From Stenotrophomonas sp. ATCM1_4 (GTDB taxonomy: Bacteria; Pseudomonadota; Gammaproteobacteria; Xanthomonadales; Xanthomonadaceae): a stretch of 64,000 nt of DNA. Of the stretch, positions 48,772 through 58,289 are shown piece by piece (position 1 is the first letter of the stretch; each line of letters opens with the position of its first letter). The stretch covers positions 907,978-971,977 of the forward strand of contig NZ_QPFB01000001.1 in the NCBI RefSeq assembly GCF_004348115.1. Direction: 5' to 3'. The position numbers and the translations under genes were made by a program. The notes under the pieces were generated by a model that was given only the letters and a program-made list of their open reading frames with translations, ran no database searches and had not been told where the DNA came from.

Positions 48772-48952
48772 GCCGCGCGTGCGCGGCTTCACGATGTGCC
48801 AGTGGAGGCTGGCATATACTCGGTCCTTGTGCCGAGCGTGGGGAAGGCCGGGACGCCCGTGATGGACGCGCTCCCTCGGGCCAACCAAGGGGATCGGCAA
48901 AGGCTCAATCATCGGCTCCGGCAGGCCCGGGGCGGTATCACGGAGGATAGTC
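48772..48952 (+). promoter_or_regulatory. Pyrophosphatase 3' hairpin and long leader of the next gene
   Basis: GCCGCGC-GT-GCGCGGC at about 48772-48787 sits right after the pyrophosphatase stop and may end its mRNA. TATACT at 48815-48820 is a good -10 without a clear -35. If used, it gives a leader of about 125 bases before the ATG at 48953, with hairpin CTCGG...CCGAG near 48820-48837 and strongly paired GC-rich segments. I do not recognise a known RNA family. Confidence 0.4.
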
Positions 48953-49447
48953 ATGCGTAGTCACACGGCATTGATCAGGATGAGCGCGGCACTGGTGTTG
49001 GTTGCCGCCGCATGTGGCGCGAACGCCGCACCGCCGATGGAGGAAGAACAGGTCAACCCCAGCGAGGTGGTGTTCGAAAATGGGCAGGCCTATGCCGACG
49101 CCGGCGGTGGCCGGCTCGAGCGCCTGCACAGCCGCAAGCAGGGTGGGGAAACCGTCTACTACCGGCTCGTGCGTTACGACAACGAGTTCGGTTATGTCGC
49201 CAATGACGGTGCGCAGTCGGAAGCCTACACGGCGCGCCAGACCAGCTCGCTCGGCAGCACGCCCTACACCTACCATGGCTCGGGCATGTACCGGCCGGAT
49301 TTCTACAACAGCCCGTACAACCGCGATGCGCGCCAGCGCTACTGGGGCCCGGGGTACTTCGGCAGCTGCAGCCGCTATGACGGGTGCCGTGAAGTGCAGT
49401 ACGTACCGCTGGTGCCCGTCGTTCCGGTGTACCGGTCCGGGTACTGA
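48953..49447 (+). CDS. Hypothetical exported Tyr-rich protein
   Basis: This 164-residue protein has a signal peptide (LIRMSAALVLVAAACGANAA) probably cut near NAAPP. The mature part begins with MEEEQVNPSEVVFENGQAYA, has YYRLVRYDNEFGYVAND, and a Tyr/Pro/Arg-rich second half (YTYHGSGMYRPDFYNSPYNR) ending in a Val/Pro/Tyr tail with a Cys pair. A CGGAGGAT ribosome-binding site precedes the ATG. I do not recognise a family; the composition suggests an extracytoplasmic, partly disordered protein. A terminator follows. Confidence 0.82.
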   Translation: MRSHTALIRMSAALVLVAAACGANAAPPMEEEQVNPSEVVFENGQAYADAGGGRLERLHSRKQGGETVYYRLVRYDNEFGYVANDGAQSEAYTARQTSSLGSTPYTYHGSGMYRPDFYNSPYNRDARQRYWGPGYFGSCSRYDGCREVQYVPLVPVVPVYRSGY

Positions 49448-49471
49448 GCGCAAGGCAAGCGGGAATGAAGC

Positions 49472-49501
49472 GAAGGGCGGCCAATGGCCGCCCTTCGTTT
49501 T
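49472..49501 (+). terminator. Intrinsic terminator after the hypothetical exported protein gene
   Basis: GAAGGGCGGCC (49472-49482) pairs perfectly with GGCCGCCCTTC (49486-49496) around an AAT loop, followed by GTTTT. It separates the upstream gene from the VgrG island. Confidence 0.9.
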
Positions 49502-49714
49502 GGCGGGCCCGACTCCGTTTTCATACCTGCATCACGGTTGGTGGTGCGTCGGCGTTGGGTGCATGCAGGGCCTGAATTGGGAGCATTCCCAAGCCGCGCT
49601 GCAGAACCGTCTTGTTTAGCTTTGTGATTGAATTTTGAGGCGTCAAAATGATGGCGCTTTCCCGGTGCTGATGGCAAAGTCGGGCTCGACCTACATGGGA
49701 CGACGGAGCGCCCA
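49502..49714. other. VgrG upstream region
   Basis: These 213 bases contain an A+T-richer stretch (about 49605-49652) that probably holds the vgrG promoter. No clear -35/-10 pair, sigma-54 site or integration site was recognised, and no gene is present. Confidence 0.4.
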
Positions 49715-51958
49715 ATGTCCGCTGCATCATTGCTTACCGCCCTGGATGTGCAACGCCTGCATCAGGATCGACGCCTGATCCGCGTGGAGACGGCACTGGA
49801 GCCGGAGACATTCCTGGTCAAGCAGTTCGATGGTTCCGAAGGCGCGTCGCGGCCCTTCAGTTACCGCATCGAGTTGCTTTCCACCCAGCCCCGGCTGGAG
49901 CTCAAGCAACTGGTGGGCCAGCCGCTGCGCCTGCAGCTTGGCGACGAATTCGGGAACCGCAGCGTGCACGGCTACGTGCGTGAGTTCGCCAGCACCGGCC
50001 AGCAGGCACAGTTCAGCAGCTATCGCGCGGAGGTGGCTCCCTGGTTCGCGTTTCTGGACTACACCTGCAACTGCCGCATCTTCCAGGACAGGAACGTCCT
50101 GCAGATCATCGAGGAGGTGTTCGACGGGTATTCCGCCCTGGCGCGGTACCGCTACGACCTCAATGCCGGCAAGCTGCCGGCGCTCTCCTACTGCGTGCAG
50201 TACAACGAGTCGGACTTTGCCTTTGTCAGCCGCCTGCTCGAAGACGCCGGCCTCTACTACAGCTTCGTGCATGACGAGGACGGGCATACGCTGGTGATCA
50301 GCGATGACTCCACGCTCAGCACCGTGCACGGTGACCCGCTGGCGGTCTCCTTCGTCTCGGACCAGGGCACGTTGGCACGGACCGGCCTGCATCATTGGGG
50401 CGCACGTCGCCGTGTCGGCCCCAGCATGCAGACGTTGCGCAGCTTTGATTTCAAGCAGCCCAGCCAGCAGCTGGATGGCGATCGGGGCAACGAGGTGCCG
50501 CTGGGCCTGCTGCCGCCGCTGGAGCAGTACCGCTACGACGGTGCGGCACGGTTCTCCAACAGCCGTGTCGGACAGGCGTTGGCAGCGGTGCGCAACGAAG
50601 AGGTGGTGTGGCCGACCAAGTTGTTCGAATGTGCCGGCAATGCCGGCGAGCTGGACGCGGGCGGTTGCTTCAGCCTGGAGCGTCACCCGGACTTCCATGG
50701 GCGTGACGGTGCTGACCGCGAGTTCTTCGTGGTGGCGTTGCAGCGGGAAGGGCGGAACAACTTCGCCAGTGACTTCGGCAGCGCCGAAGCGCCGAGCGTG
50801 GAGATGCGCGCTGAAGTCCTGCGCCGTCGCATCCCGTTCCGGCCGCTGCGCACCACGCCGTGGCCGCGCATGCCCGGGCCGCAGACCGCGACGGTGGTCG
50901 GGCCGCCGGGCGAAGAGCTGCATGCCGATGCCTATGGGCGGGTGAAGGTGCAGTTCCATTGGGACCGCCAGCTGGATCGCCGCGAGAACGCCTCGTGCTG
51001 GATCCGCAGCGCCAGCCCTTGGGCTGGTGCAGACATGGGCGGTGTCTCGCCGCCGCGCGTGGGGCAGGAGGTCATCGTCGACTTCCTCGATGGCGACCCG
51101 GACCGGCCGATCATCACCGGCCGCGTATACAACGAGCAGAACATGCCACCCTTCGGCATGGAGGTCAGCGGCCTGAAGTCCAAGACCGTCAAGGGCGCGG
51201 GCTGGAACGAGATCACCATGCACGACAGCGCCGGCGGCGAGCTGCTGAACATGCGCGCCCAGCGTGACATGGTCACCACCGTGCTCAATGACCAGAACGC
51301 CACGGTCAAGAACAACAAGTCCACGTCGGTGACGGTGAACCACAGCATGGACGTGGGCGCCAACCAGGACATCAGCGTGGGCGGCACCCGCGGCATCACC
51401 GTGACCGGCGCGGACACGTTGACGGCAAAGGACACGCGCACCACGAACGTCACCGGCGCGGTCACCGAGAAGTACGAAGCCGGCGAAACCAAGACCATCA
51501 CCGCTGCCGGCTACACCGAGACCATCACCGGCCCGTTCAAGACCACCCTGACCGGCGACTACACCAGCCAGCGCACCGGCACCTGGCTGGAGACGGTGAC
51601 ATCGACGTCCACGCGCAACGTGGTCGGCCTGGTCACCGAGACGTTCGATGCGGGGCGCAAGACCACCATCACCGGCGAGGACAAGCGCGCGGTGCAGGGC
51701 AAGGTGGACGACAGCAATGTCGGCGCGCGCGTGGTCGATGTGACCGGCAACTACTCGCAGGACGCCTCCGGCACCTTCAGCCAGGGGTCCGATGGCGACA
51801 TGAGCCTGGAGTCGGCGACCAAGCTCACCGCGAAGGTGGGGGGGTCATCCATCGAGATCACCGACAGTGCGATCACGATCAGCGCCGGGGGTTCGGTGGT
51901 GGTGATCGATGCCAGTGGTGTCTCGGTCAATGGCAGCGAAATCAAGCTCAACTGCTGA
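49715..51958 (+). CDS. vgrG: Type VI secretion system tip protein VgrG
   Basis: This 747-residue VgrG has the phage gp27-like base at residues about 20-400 (FLVKQFDGSEGASRPFSYRI; CRIFQDRNVLQIIEEVFDGY; ALSYCVQYNESDFAFVSRLL, then EDAGLYY). The gp5 OB domain is at about 390-480 (DAYGRVKVQFHWDRQ; SPWAGADMGGVSPPRVGQEV; GDPDRPIITGRVYN). A Thr/Val-rich repetitive beta-helix then runs to the C-terminus (NNKSTSVTVNHSMDVGANQD). No separate effector domain is fused. It is the first gene of a VgrG-accessory-Rhs unit; no T6SS baseplate, sheath or Hcp genes are in the window, so it must use an apparatus encoded elsewhere. Confidence 0.96.
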   Translation: MSAASLLTALDVQRLHQDRRLIRVETALEPETFLVKQFDGSEGASRPFSYRIELLSTQPRLELKQLVGQPLRLQLGDEFGNRSVHGYVREFASTGQQAQFSSYRAEVAPWFAFLDYTCNCRIFQDRNVLQIIEEVFDGYSALARYRYDLNAGKLPALSYCVQYNESDFAFVSRLLEDAGLYYSFVHDEDGHTLVISDDSTLSTVHGDPLAVSFVSDQGTLARTGLHHWGARRRVGPSMQTLRSFDFKQPSQQLDGDRGNEVPLGLLPPLEQYRYDGAARFSNSRVGQALAAVRNEEVVWPTKLFECAGNAGELDAGGCFSLERHPDFHGRDGADREFFVVALQREGRNNFASDFGSAEAPSVEMRAEVLRRRIPFRPLRTTPWPRMPGPQTATVVGPPGEELHADAYGRVKVQFHWDRQLDRRENASCWIRSASPWAGADMGGVSPPRVGQEVIVDFLDGDPDRPIITGRVYNEQNMPPFGMEVSGLKSKTVKGAGWNEITMHDSAGGELLNMRAQRDMVTTVLNDQNATVKNNKSTSVTVNHSMDVGANQDISVGGTRGITVTGADTLTAKDTRTTNVTGAVTEKYEAGETKTITAAGYTETITGPFKTTLTGDYTSQRTGTWLETVTSTSTRNVVGLVTETFDAGRKTTITGEDKRAVQGKVDDSNVGARVVDVTGNYSQDASGTFSQGSDGDMSLESATKLTAKVGGSSIEITDSAITISAGGSVVVIDASGVSVNGSEIKLNC

Positions 51959-51978
51959 GCCGGCCCGGGAGGCAATGC

Positions 51979-53598
51979 ATGCAGGACAACCCGATGCTGC
52001 GCGGCTTGAGCGCGTTGCGAGATGCCTGGCTGCAGGCCAGTGCGGAGCCGGCCCACCGGTTGCTGGTGTGGCGCCTGCCGGCCAACGCCAGCCGCCTGTT
52101 GGCTGCGTTCTTCGAAATGCAGCGGCACGACGAGGGGCGCGATACGCCGGACTACTTCCTGCGCATCGACACCGCCTATGAGCTGGGCTTCCGCTACAGC
52201 CGGCAGATCAAGCGCGACCTGCTGGAGCGCTACCTGGCCAGCCAGGACGAGCTGCGCGAGCAGCAGGTGCCGCTGGGTTGGCGCGGCCCGCACGAGGCGC
52301 ACGCGGACAGCGCCAAGGGCGTGGTGGAGGTGCTGGAGAGCTTCGTCGAACACCACCGCGAACAGATGCGGTTGCTCGCGGCCGTGCTGGAACCGGAGCG
52401 CTGCGTGCCGGGCGAGGGTTTCGAGCGCTGGGTGGAGGCCGCCCTGGCGGCCGGCCCGGGGCCGCGGCTGCGGCTGGTGCTGATCGACAGCCAGGAGCAG
52501 CCGCGTTGGCAGGGCCTGCTGGATCGCCTGGGTGACAAGGCCGGCTTGATCACGGCGGAGGTGGACCTGTTCTCCATCGCCCGCGACACCGCCGCGCAAT
52601 CGGGCGGGCGCGGCCCGGAGGTGCTGTACCGGCAACTGATGGCCGACATGATGCTGCTGATCGAGCGTGGCACGCCGGCGCAGGTCGCCGCCCGCGCCGA
52701 GCGAGCCCAGGGCCTGGCGTTGCGCCAGGGCTGGCAGGAGCAACAGTCGGTGGTGCAGATGATGCTCGCCGGTTCATGGCTCAAGCACGGTGACCACGCG
52801 CAGGCCATCAACGCCTATCGACAGGCACGTAGCGCGGCCGAAGGGGCGCGCGTGGCCGGCAATGCCGCCGCACCGGAACTGGTGATGCAGAGCTGGTTCG
52901 GCGAGGCCGGCTGCTGGTTGGCGGCCAAACAGCCCGAGCGTGCCGCCCAGACCTACCTTCAGGCCTCCACCTCGGCCGCCAGCATCCCGCACCCGATGTT
53001 CACGCTGGAAGGGCAACGCATGGCCGGCTGGTGCCAACTCCAGGCCGGCCAGCGCGAGGCGGCGCGCACGCACCTGCTGGAGGCGGTGCGGACCGCCAAG
53101 CCCCTGTCACCGGCCGACCGCAAGGCCACCACCTTGCCGCAGGCGCTGTGGGACCTGCTGTTGCTGCAGGACACGCGTCGTTGCGAAAAGCTCCAGGAGG
53201 TGTCGGCCCACTACCTGCAGGCAAGTATGCTCCTGCTTGAAAAAGCCGATGCGCAGGCACGAGCGTTGGGGCCGCTGCCGCCTCGGGCGGAGCTGGACCG
53301 GATCGATGCGCAGTTGGATGGCGCGTTGGAGCAGAGCTTCCACCGCGCCCAGCAGGAGCGCGAGCGGGTGATCCAGGGGGGCGACGAGTTCTTCCGCAAG
53401 ATCGTGGCGGTGGGCCGCGACTTCCTGGACCCGGGTTGGAATGGCCTACCGGCCATCGAGCACCCGCTGGACCACGACATTCCGGTGTGGAGCGAGCCGC
53501 CGGCCATGCAGCCGCTGCCGGACCCGGCCGCGCTGCTGCAGCCAGCACCCGCCAGCCCGGCTACGTCCGCAACGACCACGGGAGTGGCCCTGGCATGA
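51979..53598 (+). CDS. VgrG-linked helical (TPR-like) accessory protein
   Basis: This 539-residue soluble protein has no signal peptide. Residues about 1-220 are an alpha/beta region (AHRLLVWRLPANASRLLAAF; GPRLRLVLIDSQEQPRWQGL). Residues about 220-420 are a helical repeat region resembling tetratricopeptide repeats (GDHAQAINAYRQARSAAEGA; QPERAAQTYLQASTSAASIP; GQREAARTHLLEAVRTAKPL). The C-terminus has charged helices and a Pro/Ala tail. It lies 20 bases after vgrG with a GGGAGG ribosome-binding site and overlaps the next gene by four bases. By position it is a candidate adaptor or chaperone that loads the PAAR-Rhs effector on VgrG; it lacks DUF4123 or DUF1795 features I can recognise. Confidence 0.85.
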   Translation: MQDNPMLRGLSALRDAWLQASAEPAHRLLVWRLPANASRLLAAFFEMQRHDEGRDTPDYFLRIDTAYELGFRYSRQIKRDLLERYLASQDELREQQVPLGWRGPHEAHADSAKGVVEVLESFVEHHREQMRLLAAVLEPERCVPGEGFERWVEAALAAGPGPRLRLVLIDSQEQPRWQGLLDRLGDKAGLITAEVDLFSIARDTAAQSGGRGPEVLYRQLMADMMLLIERGTPAQVAARAERAQGLALRQGWQEQQSVVQMMLAGSWLKHGDHAQAINAYRQARSAAEGARVAGNAAAPELVMQSWFGEAGCWLAAKQPERAAQTYLQASTSAASIPHPMFTLEGQRMAGWCQLQAGQREAARTHLLEAVRTAKPLSPADRKATTLPQALWDLLLLQDTRRCEKLQEVSAHYLQASMLLLEKADAQARALGPLPPRAELDRIDAQLDGALEQSFHRAQQERERVIQGGDEFFRKIVAVGRDFLDPGWNGLPAIEHPLDHDIPVWSEPPAMQPLPDPAALLQPAPASPATSATTTGVALA

Positions 53599-53723
53599 AG
53601 TCGAACAAGATCCTCTGGATGAGCGTGGCCATCGTCGTCGGCATCGCCGTCGTGGCGTGGATCAGTGCCGATTACCGGGACGAGGTAAAGGCTTTCCTGC
53701 GCGCTCTGGCGCGCGCGCTATAG
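53595..53723 (+). CDS. 42-residue single-pass membrane protein
   Basis: The protein starts MKSNKILWMSVAIVVGIAVV and has one membrane helix (residues about 6-24) and a basic amphipathic tail (YRDEVKAFLRALARAL). It starts inside the stop codon of the preceding gene (ATGA) and ends 18 bases before the Rhs gene, which supports translation. No signal cleavage site is evident. Function is unknown; position suggests a role in delivery or handling of the Rhs effector. Confidence 0.7.
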   Translation: MKSNKILWMSVAIVVGIAVVAWISADYRDEVKAFLRALARAL

Positions 53724-53741
53724 CGGACAGGGAGTGTTGCC

Positions 53742-56700
53742 ATGAGCATCGCCGCCAAGCATTTCGACCCCCAGTTGGGCATCGACATCCATATGTACGC
53801 GGTGCCGCCGAGCCCGCTGCCGACGCCGCACATCGGCCTGGTGCTGGATCCGTTCGACTACATCCCGTTCATCGGCTCGACCATCAAGGTCAACGGCGTG
53901 CATCGCGCCACCGCCGGTACCGGGGGGCTGGACATCCACATCCCGATGGGGGTGTGGGCGCCGCCGTTGTCAGCGCCCATGGGGCCGCAGTTCGACGGTG
54001 AAGAAATCTTCATGGGCAGCCGTACCGTGTCTGCCGACGGGGAGCCGTTCTCGCGGCTCGCCATGCCGGTGCTGGACTGCAACCTGGCCGGCATGATCAA
54101 CCCGTTCCGGGTGAAGAAACCCAAGAAGCCGCTGCGCGCGATGTCGTTGCCCACCGGGTTGAACGTGGCCATTCCCACCAGCGTCACCGTGGGCGGCCCG
54201 CCGACGGTGTCGTGGACGGCACTGGCATTCCGCGCGGCGTTCGCGGGGCTGGGCAAGCTGCGCAAGAGTGCGTTCTTCCGCAAGAAGATGGACGCATTCG
54301 CCAACTGGCGGCGAGCGCGGTGGGGCAACCTGCCGCCGGGATTCCTCAAGTGCAAGGTGCTGCGTGCCGAACCGGTGGATATCCGTGACGGCAGCGTCGT
54401 GGTCAACCACCAGGACTTCCATGTTCCCGGCCGCCTGCCATTGGCATGGATGCGCAGCTATGGCTCGCGCCGTGGGTCAGAGCCGGGCCTGTGCGGCAAC
54501 GGCTGGCTGACGCCGGCCGATATCCGCCTGGAACTCCTGGACGATGGCAGCGCCTGGCTGTCCGCGCCGGACCAGGTGGCGTTCTTTCCTGAGCTGCCGG
54601 CGGTGGATGGCGAGGTGGGTGCGATCCTGGACTTTGTCGATGGTGCCCGGTTGCTGCGGGGTCAGGGGCAGTGGCGGGTGCGCTTCAAGGGTGGGTTGCA
54701 GTATGTATTCGGCGTGCTGCAACCCGGCGGGGTGAGCACGTTGCCGGCGAGGGGCGCGTTGGTCATCGAGCGCATCGAGGACGCGCACGGCAATCATTGG
54801 CGGTTCGAGCGACGCGATGGCCATCTCGTCCGCATCGTCGAAAGCGGGGTGGATGACCTGCAGGGGCGCTTCATCGAGGTGGATGCGCGCCATGGCCGCA
54901 TCGAGCGGATGGCCCTGCACGATCCGGCCACCGGCCGGCTTCACCCGCTGGTGAGCTACCGGCATGGCGATGCCGGCGACCTGCTCGCCGCCGTCGATGC
55001 ACTGGGTGCGCCGCGCACGTTCGGCTACGAGCAGCAGCGGATGGTGCGCCATACTGATCGCGTCGGCCTGTCCTTCCACTATGCGTTCGACGCACAGGGC
55101 AGGGTGGTGCACTCCTGGGGTAATGGCGGCCTGTACGACTATCGCTTCGAGTACGACGGGTTGCTGCGGGAGACGCGCGTCACCGATTCCTTGGGCCACC
55201 TGACGGTGGTGAAGTTCGATGAAAACCAGTTGCCACTGTGCGAGATCGACCCGCTCGATGGCGTCACGCTGTTCGAGTACGACGACTTCGGCCGCACGGT
55301 AGCGGTGACTGACCCGGAGGGGTTGCGCACCGGCTTTGCCTATGACGCCCACGGAAACCTGACCTGCCTGACGCGTGCCGACGGCACCTCGGTCCAGATG
55401 GAGTACGACCAGGACGACCATATGGTGTCGTTGCGTACACCCGATGGCGCCGATTGGCGCCAGACGTACGACCTGCAGGGCCTGTTGGTCGCGCAGGTGG
55501 ATCCACTGGGCGCTACCACCTGCTTCGACTACGACCGGCAGGGCCAATTGCTCGCGCAGACCAATGCCCGACAGGCGATGACGCGACTGCGCTATGACCG
55601 CCACGGGCTGGTGGCCGCGGTGATCGATGCACTGGGCCACGAGAGCCGCTACGTGCATGACCCGATGGGCCACCTGCAGGAGCAGACGGACCCACTCGGT
55701 CAGGTCAGTCGTTACGAGTACGACATCAAGGGACGCCTGCTGGGCACGGTCGGACCGGACGGCAATGGCGTGCGCTGCGAGTACGACGCCGAGGACCAGC
55801 TGGTGCGCTACACCGATGAAGCTGGTGGTCAAACGCGCCTGCAGTACGTTGGTATCGGTCAGATCGGCAAGCGGCTGCAGGCCGATGGCCACAGCGTGGA
55901 GTATCGGTATGACTCCGAGGAACAGCTCGTCGCGGTCATCAACCAGCGCGGTGAAACCTACCAGTTGGTGCGCGACGCCTTGGGCCGCATTGTCGAGGAG
56001 GTCGACTACTGGGGACAGGCCCGCCGGTACACCTATGATGCTGCGGGGCGACTGACCGCCACGGTGGACCCGCTGGGCCAGCGGATCGCCTTCACCACCG
56101 ACAAGCTCGGACGCATCATCCGCAAGACGCTGCCCGATGTCCGTCATCCGGGCCAGCAGGTGCAGGAGCACTTCATCTACGACAAGCTGGGGCAGCTCGT
56201 TGAGCTGCGCAATCCGGCGCGAACGGTCAGGCGGCAGTACGATCAAGTAGGACAGTTGCTGGAAGAGCTGCAGGATGGCTTCCGCGTGGGCTATGCCTAC
56301 GATGCGGTCGGCAACCGCGTCCTGCGCGAGACCTCGGCCGGCAACCGGGTGGCGTTCGGCTTCGACCTGCGTGATCAGGCGGTGTCGGTGACCATCAACG
56401 ATGAGCCGCCGATCGCGATGGAGCGCGATGCACTGGGGCGCACTACCCGGGAGCAGCTGAGCCCGCATCTGCAGCGCGAGTTCACCTATGACAGCCGCAA
56501 CCTGTTGACCTCGCAGTCGGTGCTGAAGGATGCCGCACCGCTGTTCGAGACGCGTTACGACTACGACCGCAGTGGCAACCTGACCCGGCGCAGCGACAGC
56601 GTGCAGGGCATGGATGAGTACCGTTACGACGCCATCGGTCGCCTGTTGGAGCATATTGATCCGAAGCGGGAAGTGGAGCGCTACTTCAACGACCCGGCCG

Positions 56701-58289
56701 GCGACCGGCTGCGCACCGAAGTGAAGCAGGTGCAGGCGCGCAAGATGGTGGGCGGCGACGAAGATGAGCTGACTACCTGGACGCGCGAAGGCACCTATCA
56801 GGGCGTGCACTACGTGTTCGACCGCGCCGGCGACCTGGTGCGCAAGGGAGGACCGCATGGCGACGCACCGGATGACCTGACGCTGATCTGGGATGCCAAC
56901 CATCGGTTGGCGGAGAGCCGCCGCAACGGGCAATCAACGCACTACGGCTATGACCCGCTGGGACGTCGGGTGTTCAAGCGCAATCCGACGCAGACGACGT
57001 GGTTCTTCTGGGATGGAGATGCGCTGCTGGGCGAGGTGCAGCAGGCCAATGACGCCGAGGATGCGGTGCCGGTCTGGGTAGGGAACGTGGCCAGCCTGGT
57101 GGAAGTGAAGCGCAGGCAGCGGCGGCTGGAGATGTTGCATGAGCGGGTGCGGGAGTATGTGTACTACCCGGGGACGTTTGTGCCGTTGGCGTTGGTCACT
57201 TCTCCTTTGCAATCAAAGGAGAGCTCTCATCTAGTGGGGAGGGGAGCGAGCCCAGTGGACGACGGTCGAGGCTCTATTGTCCAACGGGTGATAGCGCCTC
57301 CCATGGTCGCAAGTGGCAAGTCTAATAGCCCGCTTGGAATCCTGGGTGCTGGGTCGAGATTGGGGCGGGAGAGTGAAAATAGGGGAGAGGGCTGCACGGG
57401 CTCTTTTCCAAGTAAAAGTGATGTGGCAACCGGTTGTGAGCCTTTATTGGTGCCCAGACAAGGTGGGAATTCGGCTTTCTATGAAGAGTCGAATAATGCC
57501 AATGATGTGGCGTATGTGGTGTGTGGCGAAAACTCGGGAGTGGCAGGTGTATCGATCTTTCAGGTTGACGCGAATGGAAGTGCGCTTCGCCTGCTGAATG
57601 CTGTCGGTGATGTGGTCTGGCAACGTGCTGCGGCTGATAGTGGTGATTCGGGTGCGGCCGATTGCGTGGGTGGTAATAATATCGCCCTGCAAGGGCAATA
57701 TGCTGATGAAGAGACGGGTCTCGCTTATAATAGGTATAGATACTACGACCCCGATTTGGATGCGTTCTTGGTGCAAGATCCGTTGGGGTTGCTTACCAGC
57801 ATCAATTTGTATGGGTATGGAAAAAACCCCTTGGCTTGGGTGGATCCTTTGGGGTTATCTGCTGGCAGTGCGTGGGAATCGATCGCATTCTTTAGAGACC
57901 AGAATGGTCTCCTGTCGGTTGCGGATGAGGACATGCTTGCTTTGGGAGGGGTTAAGAACTCCCAGAACACCATCGCATTGTTGAAGGTTGGTGATCGTGA
58001 GTTTATTGGTATGAATAGCCGAATTCAAAATCCAAAAAATCCTTTTACGGCGGGGCCAGTAAACAACATTACGAAGTTTCATGCTGAGGGAAATGCGGCT
58101 CAACAAGCTGTAGATGCTGGAATGGTAGGTAAGGCCAGGGTTGCCGAAATGTGGGTCGATAGAGATCTGTGTCATGCCTGCGGCCCCTCAAATGGGGTGG
58201 GTTCGCTTGCCAAAGCACTGGGGCTTGATGAGATACTTGTTCACTCTCCCTCTGGCTCCCGAGTTTTCAAGGCACCATGCGCACAATAA
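53742..58289 (+). CDS. PAAR-Rhs effector with C-terminal deaminase-like toxin domain
   Basis: This 1515-residue Rhs protein begins with a PAAR-like spike (residues about 15-160, [40 protein letters not shown]). A shell of YD repeats covers about 200-1140 (YEYDIKGRLLGTVGPDGNG; RYTYDAAGRLTATVDPLGQR). The core-closing motif YRYYDPDLDAFLVQDPLGLL and NPLAWVDPLGLS ends near residue 1372. The last 142 residues are the toxin tip. It holds His1447-Ala-Glu1449 and Cys1477-x-x-Cys1480 (DLCHACGPSNGVGSLAKALG), the zinc and proton-transfer residues of cytidine-deaminase-like toxins. The tip and a spacer of about 110 residues before the core motif (from about 57195) are A+T-richer. The substrate (DNA, RNA or nucleotide) is unknown. 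Confidence 0.9.
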   Translation: MSIAAKHFDPQLGIDIHMYAVPPSPLPTPHIGLVLDPFDYIPFIGSTIKVNGVHRATAGTGGLDIHIPMGVWAPPLSAPMGPQFDGEEIFMGSRTVSADGEPFSRLAMPVLDCNLAGMINPFRVKKPKKPLRAMSLPTGLNVAIPTSVTVGGPPTVSWTALAFRAAFAGLGKLRKSAFFRKKMDAFANWRRARWGNLPPGFLKCKVLRAEPVDIRDGSVVVNHQDFHVPGRLPLAWMRSYGSRRGSEPGLCGNGWLTPADIRLELLDDGSAWLSAPDQVAFFPELPAVDGEVGAILDFVDGARLLRGQGQWRVRFKGGLQYVFGVLQPGGVSTLPARGALVIERIEDAHGNHWRFERRDGHLVRIVESGVDDLQGRFIEVDARHGRIERMALHDPATGRLHPLVSYRHGDAGDLLAAVDALGAPRTFGYEQQRMVRHTDRVGLSFHYAFDAQGRVVHSWGNGGLYDYRFEYDGLLRETRVTDSLGHLTVVKFDENQLPLCEIDPLDGVTLFEYDDFGRTVAVTDPEGLRTGFAYDAHGNLTCLTRADGTSVQMEYDQDDHMVSLRTPDGADWRQTYDLQGLLVAQVDPLGATTCFDYDRQGQLLAQTNARQAMTRLRYDRHGLVAAVIDALGHESRYVHDPMGHLQEQTDPLGQVSRYEYDIKGRLLGTVGPDGNGVRCEYDAEDQLVRYTDEAGGQTRLQYVGIGQIGKRLQADGHSVEYRYDSEEQLVAVINQRGETYQLVRDALGRIVEEVDYWGQARRYTYDAAGRLTATVDPLGQRIAFTTDKLGRIIRKTLPDVRHPGQQVQEHFIYDKLGQLVELRNPARTVRRQYDQVGQLLEELQDGFRVGYAYDAVGNRVLRETSAGNRVAFGFDLRDQAVSVTINDEPPIAMERDALGRTTREQLSPHLQREFTYDSRNLLTSQSVLKDAAPLFETRYDYDRSGNLTRRSDSVQGMDEYRYDAIGRLLEHIDPKREVERYFNDPAGDRLRTEVKQVQARKMVGGDEDELTTWTREGTYQGVHYVFDRAGDLVRKGGPHGDAPDDLTLIWDANHRLAESRRNGQSTHYGYDPLGRRVFKRNPTQTTWFFWDGDALLGEVQQANDAEDAVPVWVGNVASLVEVKRRQRRLEMLHERVREYVYYPGTFVPLALVTSPLQSKESSHLVGRGASPVDDGRGSIVQRVIAPPMVASGKSNSPLGILGAGSRLGRESENRGEGCTGSFPSKSDVATGCEPLLVPRQGGNSAFYEESNNANDVAYVVCGENSGVAGVSIFQVDANGSALRLLNAVGDVVWQRAAADSGDSGAADCVGGNNIALQGQYADEETGLAYNRYRYYDPDLDAFLVQDPLGLLTSINLYGYGKNPLAWVDPLGLSAGSAWESIAFFRDQNGLLSVADEDMLALGGVKNSQNTIALLKVGDREFIGMNSRIQNPKNPFTAGPVNNITKFHAEGNAAQQAVDAGMVGKARVAEMWVDRDLCHACGPSNGVGSLAKALGLDEILVHSPSGSRVFKAPCAQ

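Noticed and set aside
48815..48952. Possible 6S RNA or known riboswitch in the leader at this place
   Set aside because: Only a short CTCGGTCC-like similarity; no overall 6S architecture or recognised riboswitch core.
49650..49714. Possible sigma-54 promoter before vgrG
   Set aside because: The GG and GC elements found are 12 rather than 10 bases apart, and no other -24/-12 match exists.
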